64,000 nucleotides of DNA from the NCBI RefSeq assembly GCF_902686445.1, contig NC_062220.1, forward strand, positions 91,016,143-91,080,142, in the 5' to 3' direction. Positions 32,456 to 43,794 of the stretch are shown here, one piece after another. Made by a program: the position numbers and the translations under genes. A model generated the notes under the pieces. It worked only from the letters and a program-made list of their open reading frames with translations. It searched no databases and had not been told where the DNA came from. Numbering within the stretch: the first letter of the stretch is position 1; each line of letters starts with the position of its first letter. The DNA is from Sciurus carolinensis. Its lineage: Eukaryota > Chordata > Mammalia > Rodentia > Sciuridae.

Positions 32456-32639
32456 ACAGACTCAGCCTTGATATAAAATTGTTCTAATCACAACCATAGG
32501 AGAGCAAAACTGGATTCTCTAGGGTGGTGGTCTCCACTTTGTTTCTCAGGAGAATCACTTTATCAATTACGGGTGGAGGCAGTGAGTGAGGGTCTCCAGG
32601 GACAATGTCCCTCCCCTGATAACTTTCTGAAGTCCAAGT

Positions 32640-34045
32640 TCAAAGACAAAGAACACTGAATAGAAGGGGGGAGCTGAAAGGGCCGCAGCTCAGAAGAGTC
32701 TCCAGAACAGGAGAGAAGAGCATTCCTCTGTCAGTCGCCAGGTCTGGGAGGGAAACCGTTGCTAAGCAGGAGCTTCCAAGGACTCCCGGTGGCTCTCGAG
32801 GCAATCAGCGTCCACCTTGAAGGGAAGACTCAGACTCCACATAGGTCTCTTCGGGAGCCCACAAGCCATGGCAACAGCCCCCATGTGGCAACACGGTTCT
32901 GTCTGGCTCCAGCTGGGGTGACAGGAGCCCAGGGAGAGAGATCTCAGGGAGGAAATCCGAGCACTTAATTTGCTGTTCCGTGGAAGATTCCAATTAAAAT
33001 GTCCCCCCTTTCTGAGGCTGCCCACCAGCCCTGCTCCTGTCCTATGACCTCGTGGTCAGCCCCTCCCGAGCCCTTGAAGTCTAGTCTGCTTTCTATATCA
33101 TGAGGCTTAAGGGTGCCCGATAAGGAGGCCTTAAGACCCCCTGGAATCACAGTCTCCCCACTGAAAGTCGGGGAGGCAGAGTGATTTCAGGAAAATCACT
33201 CAGCTGGTCCTTCCTGGCTCAGCAGCATTCATGAAATGACATTTTAGACATCACTGAAAATGTTCACTTCAGCCTTAGATGAATGCAACCCACCCAATTT
33301 CCCATGTGAATCACTGTAGGGGCCCTGCTCATGGCTAATTAGGAGCCATGCAGGGATAAGATCCAGGATGCTGGACTCCCAGGGCTTCACACCACACACG
33401 ACCTGGGGGCCCTAACTACTGATTTCCCTGTAAATTGATGCTGGAAGAAACTCCTGGAAGAAGGATCTAGATCACCACTAGTACACTGCTGTGCATCTTG
33501 TAGTCCAGCTCTCTTCCATTATATTAGGAGTCCAATTCTTACAAAGTAGGACGATCAGCTTACTATTTCACAAGAGTGATGTAAATCTTAAAGCCAGCAC
33601 GTAGGGGATAATTATTTGAAGGAGAAACACAATGAAAAGGAGTCTAGAGAACTGAACTTTTGCATGATGCTACTGATGAGTGTTAGCTTCATTTTGCAAA
33701 TTGATAAGATGGACAAGCAGCATTATGGTCATAACAGAGGAGTTGCTACTATTCAAAATCTGCTCCACACAAAAGAAATTATGGTTATCACACTCAACTC
33801 AGAACCATACAAAACGGAGAGTTCATTGGCTCAGAGGCTCTGTAGGGTGTCCTGGGAAGATGCTTACCAGCTTAGAGCAACCGAGAGCATGAGATAGAAT
33901 GCAGACATCACACACGCACGCACGCGCACACACACACGCGAGTCGTTATAGCAAACTATGGGCAACTTATGTCAATAAATTTAAAAACAGTTGAAATGTA
34001 CAACTTCTTAGGAAAGAAATATGGAACAGCACAACAGACTCAAGA
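32640..34045. other. Unassigned stretch with an (AC/GC)n run
   Basis: No element recognised except an alternating 'cacacgcacgcacgcgcaca' repeat near 33908-33945. Open frames at 32759-33150 overlap in both strands and look random. Confidence 0.4.
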
Positions 34046-34047
34046 AG

Positions 34048-34240
34048 AGATAGTCAGGCATGGTGATATATGCCTACAATCCCAGCTACTTGGGAGGCTG
34101 AGACAGAAGAATAATAGTTCAAGGCCAGTCTGAGCAACTTGGCAAGACTCTGTCTCAAAATGAAAAAATAGAAAGGGCTAGGGATGTAGCTCAGTAGTAA
34201 AGCACCCCGAGTTCAGTCCCCAGGACTAGAGAGAGAGAAG
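34048..34240 (+). mobile_element. Composite B1-ID SINE
   Basis: B1-like half with 'ctacttgggaggctgagaca' and ID half 'gggatgtagctcagtagtaa', ending in a GA-rich tail. Confidence 0.88.
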
Positions 34241-34316
34241 GAAAAATATCTGTCTTAATAGACCTTATACCACTAAGGAATTAGATCTGCAGTAAAATAA
34301 TGATCCACCAAAAAAT

Positions 34317-34342
34317 ATGTATATATATATATATATATACAA
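34317..34342 (+). repeat. (TA)n microsatellite
   Basis: About eleven TA units in an AT-rich context next to the old L1M block. Confidence 0.95.
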
Positions 34343-34684
34343 GAAAATACCTGATCCACATGGTTCTACAGTCAATTTCTACCAAACATTCAAGGAATAG
34401 ATCAGATCAGTCAAAATGTACATTAACTATACCAGAGAAAAAACATCCTCCAAAACCAAAAAGGGTGACAAAAGAAAGGAAAATAACTACAAAGCAGTTG
34501 TTTTAAAATTGTTCCAAAGGGCAAACACTCTTGAAATGGACAGAAAAACAGAAAGCTTTGGAAAACAAAAAATAAGAAACTGAAAAAAAAAAAAGGTTCA
34601 AATGACTTAAAAGTAGGCAGGAAAAGGGAATTAAAGAAATGAAAGTGGAACAAAGAAAAAATTTAAAAGTGGCAGACTTCAACC

Positions 34685-35016
34685 CAAATATTATGATAAT
34701 ATACTAAATTTAAGTAGTCTAAATATACCAATTAAAAGGCAGATTATCAGACACAAGTTAAAATGATCCAACTATATGATATCTATAAGAAACTCATCTC
34801 AAATATTATGCTACAAGAAAGTTAAAAGTGAAAATATAAGAGAAATTATACCAAGCAAACCCTAATCAAAAAAGACAAATGCAGGAATGGTTGTTCTCAT
34901 AGAAAAGTGAACTTCAGGAAAGAAAACAAAACTTACCAGGAATAAAGAAAGACATTACGTAATAATAAAAGAGTCAATTCACAAAGAAGATAAAACATGC
35001 AGAGTATTCAAGTGTT
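34685..35016 (+). mobile_element. Old L1M ORF2 endonuclease-region relic
   Basis: 'gaaactcatctcaaatatta', 'gtgaacttcaggaaagaaaa' and 'gacattacgtaataataaaa' translate, with breaks, to the ORF2 endonuclease region (the 'ETHL...KVDF...GHYI' stretch). It is interrupted by the ID at 35034 and then jumps to a much later ORF2 position. Confidence 0.7.
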
Positions 35017-35033
35017 AAAAATTATAAAATACT

Positions 35034-35120
35034 GGGGCTGGGGATATAGCTCAGGTGGTAGAGTGCCTGCCTCACAAGCACAAGGCCCTGGGTTCAATCC
35101 CCAGCACCCTAAAAAAAAAA
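35034..35120 (+). mobile_element. Young ID SINE with exact 17-base duplication
   Basis: The body 'gatatagctcaggtggtaga' and 'caaggccctgggttcaatcc' is close to tRNA-Ala and ends in a clean A run. AAAAATTATAAAATACT stands at 35017-35033 and 35121-35137 without a mismatch. Confidence 0.93.
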
Positions 35121-35137
35121 AAAAATTATAAAATACT

Positions 35138-35326
35138 AATGTAAGAAGCCAAAAAAGACCTAAATAAAAGGAGAGGCATATTGTGTCGAGGAGTTGGAAG
35201 ATTCAATGTAGTAAAATATCCATTTTTCCACAAATTGACCTACTGATAGACTACAATTCCAATCCAGTTCCAGCAGATCTTTTGGTAAGTATATGTAAGC
35301 TGATTTTTAAATGTGTACAAAAATGC
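35138..35326 (+). mobile_element. Old L1M ORF2 relic, late reverse-transcriptase region
   Basis: 'gacctaaataaaaggagagg', 'attcaatgtagtaaaatatc' and 'attccaatccagttccagca' match ORF2 downstream of the polymerase core. The part of ORF2 between this and the endonuclease fragment is deleted. Confidence 0.65.
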
Positions 35327-35412
35327 AGGGTGGGGGTTGTGGCTCAGGAGTAGAGGACTTGCCTAGCATGCATGAGGCACTAGGTTTGATCCTCAGCACA
35401 TAAAAATAAATC
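35327..35412 (+). mobile_element. ID SINE, tail with TAAAAATAAA
   Basis: 'gttgtggctcaggagtagag' and 'gcctagcatgcatgaggcac' form the ID body. It sits exactly at the point where the L1M changes orientation. Confidence 0.85.
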
Positions 35413-36210
35413 TATATCATTTGCAATTATTTTATCCCAGGTTGTATTTTGTCAAAATTTTCATGGTCTTAACTGTGTGTTTGCAGAGCAACATCTTATT
35501 TTGATAAAATCCAGCTTATCAGTTTTTTTTTTCTTTTATGTGTTATACTTTTGGCATAAATAACTAAATAATTTAGTCTTCCAAAACATGACCATAGCAT
35601 GTCTCTCATTTTTAGGTGGTGTTTAAAATAGTAAAATAAATTTTATTTCTTATATTTCAATCTATGATTTATTTTGCATAAAATATATGAAGTCTAGATA
35701 AACCTGTTTTTATATATGGATGTCCATTTGTTCCAACACCATCTGTGAAAAAGTCTGTCCTTTATCTGTTGATGTTTTCTTGCAATCATCAAAAATCAAC
35801 TAACCATACATCTGCAAATAAATAGATGGAATTGGAGAATACCATACTGAGTGAAACAAGCCAATCTCAAAAAACCAAAGACTGAATGTTTCCCTGGGTA
35901 AGTGAATGATTATATATAATGGGGACCGGGGGTGGGGAGTGAGAGAAGAATGGAGGAACTTTAGATTATGTAGAAGGAAATGAGGGGGGGGTATGAAAAA
36001 TGGTGGAATGAGACAGACATCATTACTCTGTGTACATGTACAATTACATGAATGGTATGAATCTACATTGTGCACAACAATAGAAACAAAGAGTTGTACC
36101 CCATTTGTGTACAATGAATCAAAATGCAGTCTGTAAACAATGAAAAAATAATAAATAATTTTTAAAAATCAACAGCCATATTTGAGTAGAATAGAAGAGA
36201 GATTCTGGAA
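35413..36210 (-). mobile_element. Inverted segment of old L1M ORF2 C-terminal region
   Basis: Read in reverse, 'aaatccagcttatcag', 'ggatgtccatttgttccaac' and 'accatctgtgaaaaagtctg' are ORF2 C-terminal text. The segment is split by the younger L1 3' end at 35801-36163. Its first 70 or so bases are the inverse of 36213-36290. Confidence 0.65.
35801..36163 (+). mobile_element. L1 3' end inserted in the inverted L1M, 10-base duplication
   Basis: The insertion starts at the ORF2 C-terminus ('tagatggaattggagaatac') and runs through a G-rich 3' UTR to an A-rich end. AAAAATCAAC stands at 35791-35800 and 36164-36173. Confidence 0.85.
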
Positions 36211-37115
36211 AGAGATCTACACAGTTAAGACTATGACAATTTTGACAAAATACAACCTGGGAGAAAATATTTGCAAAATGATATAGATGACAAAAGATTT
36301 ATATTCAGAATACATTTTTTAGAACTCTCAAAACTCAATAGTAAGAAAACAACCCTAATTAAAGATGCACAAAAGATTTAGACACTTACAAAAGGAATAT
36401 CCGGTAGTCACAAAATACATGAAAACAATGTCCAACATCATTAGCCATTAAGGAAAGGCAAATTTAAACCCTTGTAAGATACTATGCACAGTCCCTAGGG
36501 AATACAGGATGGCTACAATAGAAACATTTGAAGACAACAAGTGCTGGTGAGAAGACAGAGCAACTAGGACTGTCAAGAAGGCAAAATGGTACAAACACTC
36601 TGGAAAAGTTTGGCAATTTCTTATAAAGTTAAACATATACTTACCCCAAGTATTTTCTCCTAAAGAAATGCTCACAAAAAGGCTATCCACAAATGTTTAT
36701 AGCTCCTCTACTTATGATCATCAAAAACTGGGAACAATCTAAATGCCCTTCAGTGGGTGAATGGATAAATGAACTGTGGTATATCCAAACAATGGAATAC
36801 TACTAGGCCGTACAAAGAAGCAAGCTACTGAAACAGGTCACAATGGGAATGAATCTCACAGGCATTACACTGAGTGGAAAAAAGACAGTCTTAAAAGTTT
36901 ATATACAGTATGATTCCATTCTGGTGACATTCCTAAAAAGAATAAACTTGTAGTGGCAGAGAACATATTGGTGGTTCTCACAGGTCAGAAGTAAGGAGAG
37001 AATTTAACTATAGAAGTTTAGCACAAGGAGGTCTTTGAGGGCCATGGAAGTGTTCTACCCCCAACCTGTGGTGGCACTTACAGGAATCTCAAAGTGTCTT
37101 GAAATATACAGAATA
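36211..37115 (+). mobile_element. Old L1M ORF2 C-terminus and 3' UTR
   Basis: 'aacatcattagccattaagg', 'aatggataaatgaactgtgg' and 'acagtatgattccattctgg' give the ORF2 end and L1M 3' UTR in order. Stops and shifts are frequent. Confidence 0.75.
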
Positions 37116-37134
37116 GTACAAAAAAACTTCTATG

Positions 37135-38570
37135 CTAATTTAGAAAACAAAATTCAAAACAAGTAGAAAAGGAAAGTCTTGGCAAACTAAAAATAGAAGG
37201 CAATTTCCTCAACCTGATAAGAAATTCTACCAGACACCTAGAGCAGACCTTCTTTGCAATGGTGAAAGATGAAGCAGATTCGTCAGGAAGGAAATAAAGA
37301 TAGTCACCATTCCCACTGCTGTTCAACCAGGAGTCTTCACCAGCAGGGGTTATCACTATTACCTAGGAAATCCAAGAGAATTCACAGACAAACCTTTAGA
37401 ATTCATAAGGCAGGTAGGTAAAGTTTCTGGATCTAACGTTAATGACAAAAATCTACATTGCATTCCTTTACATTAGCAATGTACAATTAGAAAGCGTAAG
37501 CTTTCAAGTGATATCTTCTATGATAGCAAGAAAAAATTACAAGGTGCCAAGGAATAAATCTCCCTGAAATATCATTATGGAGAAAAATTATTGAATTGCA
37601 TTAAAAGATATTAAAGAAAGCCATATTTTTACCATGTTTGTGAACACCAAGATAACAGCCTAAAAATGTTGGTTCTTTCCAAATAAAGATATATATTTTA
37701 ACTGTATAAGTATTTGTAAAGCATTTAGAAAGTAACCTGACATGTAATTAGAGAGATATAGTTGTTGTTGAATAAATAAATCAAGATTTCAACAGGATTT
37801 TCATAGAGCTTGACAAGATTATTATAAAATTTATAAGGCAGAACAATGGTCCAAAAATAGCCAAAGCAATCTTGAAGAACAGAGGTGGGAGGAAAGATAA
37901 TGCTCATTCTGTCAGATATTAGTACTTAATTACGAAACCATTAAGACAATGTTTTGTTGGCCCAGAAATATACACACAGACAAATGGAATAGAAGAAAGA
38001 GCCCTAAGATGATTGATATATGGAAATGTGATATATAGCAGAAAAGGTGTTAGATTAAAGGATGCTGGAACTGTCACTGTCCATAGTGGAGAAAGATAAG
38101 GTCCTAACATACAATTTTCAATTTCAGGTAGAATAAAGACCTAAACATGAAAAGCAAAACTTTAAAAGAAAATGCTACTTCCTCAGGGTAGCACAGGATT
38201 TCTTAAGGAAGATGCAAAAAGCACAGACCATAAAGGAAAAGACTGACAAATAAACAACCAAGTATTTTAAAACCTGTATTTCAAAAGATTCCATAAACAA
38301 AGTGCAAACAAACCATACAGCAGAAGAATATCATCATAATTCATAAGACCAACAAAATATTAGTATTCAAAATATATAAAGAACTCCTATAAATCAGCAC
38401 AAAAAAAGTAATAATTTTTAAATTAGATAAAGTAGATAAACTAGCAACTCACAAAAGAGGAAGCCAAAATGCTGGTAACCAGAAAAAGCTGCTCAATCTT
38501 ACTAACAATCAGGAAAATGAAAAATTAAAACCACAATGAAATAACATCAGATTAAATATAGAGATGCTCT
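37135..38570 (+). mobile_element. Second old L1M ORF2 relic
   Basis: A separate, strongly diverged ORF2 copy. 'ctacattgcattcctttaca' lies in the reverse-transcriptase region, 'caagatttcaacaggatttt' and 'ccaaagcaatcttgaagaac' come later, and 'tataaagaactcctataaat' with 'caatcaggaaaatgaaaaat' lies near the C-terminus. Order is preserved, so it is one element with small deletions. Confidence 0.65.
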
Positions 38571-38579
38571 CTAGAGGAC

Positions 38580-39130
38580 AGGGAGAGAAATGGGACCAGG
38601 AAGGGGGTCACGAGAGCTTTATCTGTATTTGTAACTGTGACAGTCATTAGAATCATTCACAGATATTTATATTCTCCTCTTTCTAGTTTCATGGTAGGAT
38701 TGCACTTTCCTGTTCCTTCAAGCTAAGAAAGGAAGTGCGATTTGCTTCTGCCAAGGAAATGTATATAGAAGTGTCACTTGTAGGTAGAGACCCTGAAGGG
38801 CCAGGAGGCAATTCATCATCTCTGTTTCCCTTTGTGCCTCTGTCAGTGGCTAACAATGACGCTCTCAGCCTGGATCCTGAATTAGGTCACTGCCACCCCA
38901 TGTAAGAGCATGTAGCATGAATGAGAGGTAAAACTGTTGGTTTGTTGCCACTTACACTTGAGAGCTGTTTGTTACAGCAGCATAAACTAGCCCATCTGGG
39001 TGGAGTCCCCTTTTATTCCTTTAACTGTGGGGTGGGCATGTGGATGCTCATTATATTATTTGCTGTACTTTACAGACTTCAAATATTTCATAATTTAAAA
39101 GAAATCATTTAGGGCAGTGAACCGCTATCT
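38580..39130. other. Unassigned stretch
   Basis: No repeat or exon recognised. Confidence 0.4.
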
Positions 39131-39391
39131 GGGTTAAGTAGAGGATATACGTGCCTTATTCTACAAATATTAATGGAGGACTTATTGTATACCAGGCTCT
39201 GTTCCAAGTATTAAGGATTCCACAGTGATTGAAAAAAACAGTCCCAGCCTTTGTGGAGCTTATAAGAGGGAAATGCAGAAAACAAATATGTGTTTGGTGT
39301 GAGATGGTGTTATTAACTACGAAGAAAGACTAAGAAAGCAGGGCTAAAGGGATAGAGAGTGAGAGAGTGCCATTCTAAAGAGTGTGGACAG

Positions 39392-39589
39392 AGCCAAGCG
39401 CGGTGGCACGTGACTGTAATCCCAGGGGCTCAGGAGGCTGAGGCAGGAGGATCACAAGTTCAAAGCCAGCCGTAGCAACTTTGTGAGGCCCTAAGCAACT
39501 CAGAGACACACTGTCTCTGAATATACAAAAGGGCTGGGAACATGGCTCAGTGGTTAAGCATCCCTGGGTTCAATCCCCTAGTACCAAAA
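39392..39589 (+). mobile_element. Composite B1-ID SINE with 15-base duplication
   Basis: 'caagcgcggtggcacgtgac' opens it and 'gggaacatggctcagtggtt' is the ID half. AAAGAGTGTGGACAG (39377-39391) and AAAGATTGTGGTCAG (39590-39604) differ at two bases. Confidence 0.92.
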
Positions 39590-39624
39590 AAAGATTGTGG
39601 TCAGGAGAGTTTCTGGTAGGGAAT

Positions 39625-39955
39625 ATTCTGCCCTCCATTTCCACAAGTTTCATACCCACAGATTCTACCCACTGCAGATTTGAAATATTTGGAAAAACTT
39701 GTACTTGTACTGAACATGTACAAACTCTTCTATCATCATTCCCTAAACAATGCAGTATAAGAACTAGTTACATAGCACTGACATTGTGTTAGGTATTTCA
39801 AGTAATCCAGAGATGATTTAAAGTGTTCAGGAGGACGTGGGTAGGCTATATACAAATACTACACCCTTTTATATGAGGGAGTTGAAGCATCTGTGCATTT
39901 TTGTAACCACAGGGGGTCCTGGAAGCAATCACCTGAGATACCAAGGATTGACTTT
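39625..39955 (+). mobile_element. Tigger/MER2-like DNA transposon
   Basis: 'ctgaacatgtacaaactctt', 'cattccctaaacaatgcagt', 'agatgatttaaagtgttcag' and 'gggggtcctggaagcaatca' follow the MER2 order almost end to end. The terminal inverted repeats are eroded. Confidence 0.75.
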
Positions 39956-40284
39956 ACAGAGGTTTGGCAGCGGGAGAGACAGTAAGGATAAAACCTTACA
40001 AAAACTATCAAGGAAGCCCTGGTATCTGCAACTAATTGACAGCTGGGAGCAAAACCATGTGAGGCCCCTAACACAGAAGGCCAACAGAGCATCTTGAGCA
40101 GAGAAAGACCTGACCTGTTCTAAGTAGACCATCATTCTGGCTGCTGCATGAAGAATCTTTAAGAGTTGCTAGGTAGAAGCAGGGAGATGGCCCAGCCATA
40201 ATTGGAGCAAAAAAGTAAAGTGGCCATTCAGAGAAAGGGTTGAGGTCACAAGAGATTTGGCTGATAAGACAATGAGAATTGCAT

Positions 40285-41145
40285 AGAAAGTTTTAGGGGA
40301 CGAGGAAGAAGAGAGACACTAAATCAGATTCAAGGACACAAGAGCCCTATGGGGTTGAATTTCCAGAAAATGTTGACTGATGACCTTGAGATTGCTGATA
40401 AATCCAATGAATGACTCCTGGGAGAGACATCACACACAGAGAGAAACATTCCCTTAGGCAGATTAGGAGCGGAAGTGGGGATGGTTAAGGGGAGGGGGAG
40501 TGGGGCTTGCCTAGTTCTTTTACAATGGACATATGTGTGGTTTATTTTTTAAGAAAATTCTTCTGAGACAAAAGAGCTTTCTGTGAATGAAGACCCAAGA
40601 GGTGGCTCTACACACACAAAGAACCTTCTTTCTGGGGTTGGTACAAAGGCATGGCTTGCAAGGCAGGGAGAATAGAGAACACTCACATGATTACTTTGAG
40701 TCCTCAGAGATCAGAGGTTTAGGTTGTTGTCTCAAGCAGGGGGAAGCCCGTGGCATTGGTTAAAAATGGTACATGGAAATTATCTGTGGCTTTCAATGAT
40801 TCACTCTCCTCAACTCATGGGAACTGGAGCTGGGTGGACTCAAAATAGTACAGACTGCATACCAGAAATGACAAAACCAAGTTCCCGCTCCACTGTAGAG
40901 TGAAGAAAAGTCAGGTCTTCAAGACCATCATTGTAGGAGCAGGAGGTAGTGATGGTGGGGCCTGCAAGAATCTAATAACAACAGCTGGAGGTAACTCGGG
41001 CAGGCTTACGCTTAAATCCTGCCTCTTTCCTGAGAGAAGCCATTTTTCCCAGTTTTAGTTTCCACACCTGCAAACATGGGCGGGGGTTAATATCTACATT
41101 TGATAGTGTGAAGATCAAAGTCTATCGAGCTCTCTTCTTCCTCAT
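40285..41145. other. Unassigned stretch
   Basis: Nothing recognised apart from possible remnants of the ancient repeat near 40370. Confidence 0.4.
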
Positions 41146-41149
41146 TTTC

Positions 41150-42033
41150 TGCTATAGTTTAGATTTAAAATGTCCCCCAAAGGTCTATGGGTAAAGACCT
41201 GGTCCCCAGGATGTCACTACTAGGAGATGGGACCTCGTAGGAGGTCTTTAGGTCATTTGAGTCATGCTCTTGAAAATGATTGTTGAGAATAGCTAAGGTA
41301 TGGAACTAACCTAGGTGTCCATCGACAGAGGAATGGATTTTTTTTTAATTTGGTATATATACACAATGGAGAATTACTCATAAAGAATGACTTTATGGCA
41401 TTTGCCAGCAAATGAATGAATCGGGAGACTATATCATGCTAAGTGAAATAAGCCAGTCCCCCAAAACCAAAGGTCAAATGCTTTCTCTGATATGTGGAAG
41501 CTAACCCACACTAAGGGGAGGGGTGAGGGGAAGAACAGATGTGCAATAGATGAGACGATGGGGAATAGCGAGAAGGGAGGGGGGATGGGCCAAGGAAAGA
41601 CAGTAGGATGAATCTGACATAATTTTCCCGTGTACATCTATGAAAACAACACAATGAATCCCCTACCATATACATCATAAGATTGGGACTCTATCTAAAA
41701 TAAGATATATTTCATGCTTGGATAATTATGTCAAAGTGGATTCCACTGTTACATATAACTAAAAAGAACCAATAAAGATTTATAAAAAGAAAGTGATTAT
41801 GAGCCCTGCTCCCTTCCTCTTCCTGGCTTTCTCTTCCTGGCCACTAGGTGAGTGGTTTTGTTCCACGCATGCTTCCTACCACTGCCCTCCAGCACCCCAC
41901 ACCAGACATCTGAAAGCAATGGTTCTGCATGGTATGGACAGGAACCTCAAAAACGGTGGGCCAAAATAAACCCTGCTTCTCTTTAAGTTGGTTCTCAGGT
42001 ATTTATTATAGTGAAGGAAAGATGACTGACACA
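41150..42033 (+). mobile_element. MaLR-type LTR split by an L1 3' end
   Basis: The left part opens TGCTATAGTTTAGATTTAAA and the right part (from about 41790) closes 'gatgactgacaca' after 'ccaaaataaaccctgc'. The flanks TTTTC and CCTTC agree at three of five bases. The copy resembles those at 43888 and 49149. Confidence 0.75.
41285..41789 (+). mobile_element. L1 3' end nested in a MaLR LTR
   Basis: ORF2 C-terminal DNA ('tggtatatatacacaatgga', 'gcatttgccagcaaatgaat') runs into a G-rich 3' UTR and an A-rich end. The near repeats GAAAATGATT before and GAAAGTGATT after fit a target duplication. Confidence 0.88.
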
Positions 42034-42039
42034 CCTTCT

Positions 42040-42965
42040 TTCCTGCAAAGAAAAAGTGAGATCTGGGTCAGACAGACATGAGTAAGAAAACAAAGAGGCT
42101 ATCAGTATTCCTGATCAGGAAGGACACTTAGACACAATAGTTTCTGAACTGGCTGTAGGAAGAATGAAGCACGACTCAAAAGCCTTTCAAGATGAGGATT
42201 TATGAGTCAGTGGGTTTCCAAGGAGACCGTTTTTTACAAAAGCTACTATGAGACACATTCCTTCTACAAAGAGACACCACACACTCCTGCTCTCAGCAAG
42301 CTCCTTCTACATTCTGACAGATCACAGAAAGGTAGGAGGAAAGGGTCTGAAAGCTGGATACGAGGGCAGCGCCCCCACACCTGATTTGTTGAATGAATGA
42401 ATGAATGAATGAATGAATGAATGAACAAAAATACTGTGCTTTCCCTTCATGCACAGATAGAATGTAAAAGTGGCCCCAGGAGAGTACACAGAGACACGTA
42501 GTCACTGGGCCTGAGACAAGTCATAGGCCCTAGATAACAAGAAAGAAAACAAGAACCCACACTGGTTCTTAAATCTTTCAGCCAACCCAAAGACCACACA
42601 GCCAGAATCACACATGAAAGCTGGCCTCCCAAGCCAGCTTGGGGATTTTCCAGAACAACTGCTCTGACCTGGCTGGTTCTGCCCTGCAGCAGCATTTTGA
42701 AAAGAAATATCTGTGAGCCCTGACATTTTGAACATGGAAAATAGAATTCATTTTGCTTCTTTTTCCTTTGTGGATGGATATTTACTATATCCCCCTAATC
42801 AGTGGTTTGCTGCATGGGACACTGTTTTCCACTGAGTGTTCTGTAGAACACCAGCTTCACAACATCCATGCAGGAACCATCCAATGCCATTGGAAATCCC
42901 TCCAAACAATCTCCACACCACAGAGGCACACAGTGCACATGGGCATATTAAAAGTTCATGATGTT
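42040..42965. other. Unassigned stretch with a (GAAT)n microsatellite
   Basis: About nine GAAT units stand near 42391-42425. The rest is not recognised. Confidence 0.5.
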
Positions 42966-42967
42966 CT

Positions 42968-43181
42968 ACTGGGCATGGTGGCGCACACCTATAATCCTAT
43001 CAGCTTGGGAGGCTGAAACAGGAAGATTGTGAGTTCAAAGCCAGCCTCAGCAATTTAGCAAGGCCCTAAGCAACTCAGGAAGACCCTGTTTCTAAATAAA
43101 ATACAAAATACGACTGGGGATGTGACTCAGTGGTTGAGTGTCCCTGAGTTCAATCCCCAGTACCATAAAAAAAAAAGAAAG
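42968..43181 (+). mobile_element. Composite B1-ID SINE with exact 18-base duplication
   Basis: 'gggcatggtggcgcacacct' opens the B1-like half and 'gggatgtgactcagtggttg' the ID half. AAAAGTTCATGATGTTCT stands at 42950-42967 and 43182-43199 without a mismatch, which suggests a fairly young insertion. Confidence 0.94.
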
Positions 43182-43199
43182 AAAAGTTCATGATGTTCT

Positions 43200-43790
43200 T
43201 CCATTAATAACCTGATATGTGCAGTGTTTTAAAAACATATATGACTAGAAAATTCCTTTTTCCCATCCAACCATGAAACATTCTACTTGAAGGGGTGCTC
43301 TGGCAATCACTGCCCTGGACAAAGTTCTCAAAGATGGGACTCAGAGAGATTCATCATCCAGCAGATTGTGCCCAGTCACCATTAAGCAAACCCTGAGCTT
43401 AAGACCTGGGCTCCAAACAAGGGGAGACTGCAGTCTTTCATCCCACAAATAAATAAGAAGAATGCAAAGAACTTTAAAGGCTATTGCGACATGAAAGAGC
43501 TACAGACAAAATATTGTAGACTCAAGAATAGAGCAAGGTTGATACATTTGCAAAACCTAGGATATGAGATGGAGACAGTGCAGGGATTCTCGATTTAGGG
43601 TTACTCCCAATCATTACACAAATGTCTTGGCTCATCAGGTCTTGCTGGAAGGACAAGCATTTGACATCTGGTTCTCCCAAGCTGCACTTGTTTCCATAAA
43701 GCCATGAAAAATATCACACAAAGTCTAAGACTTTGTTCATAAAGGGGTGTTAAAAAGAATAAACAATTATTTCTCAGCATGTTGTCCTCC
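43200..43790. other. Unassigned stretch
   Basis: No element or exon recognised. Confidence 0.4.
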
Positions 43791-43794
43791 TACC

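Larger units (their letters stand above)
39140..40280 (+). mobile_element. Ancient mammal-wide repeat with nested SINE and Tigger
   Basis: 'taccaggctctgttccaagt' and 'cccagcctttgtggagctta' open the copy. 'gtggtcaggagagtttctgg' resumes after the SINE, and 'gagcagagaaagacctgacc' with 'catcattctggctgctgcat' after the Tigger. The family is probably L2-related. Confidence 0.5.

Noticed and set aside
33908..33945. Possible CRISPR-like or structured repeat
   Set aside because: It is a simple alternating AC/GC microsatellite in a mammalian genome.
35038..35107. tRNA-Ala-like sequence
   Set aside because: It has an A tail and a 17-base target duplication, so it is an ID SINE and not a tRNA gene.
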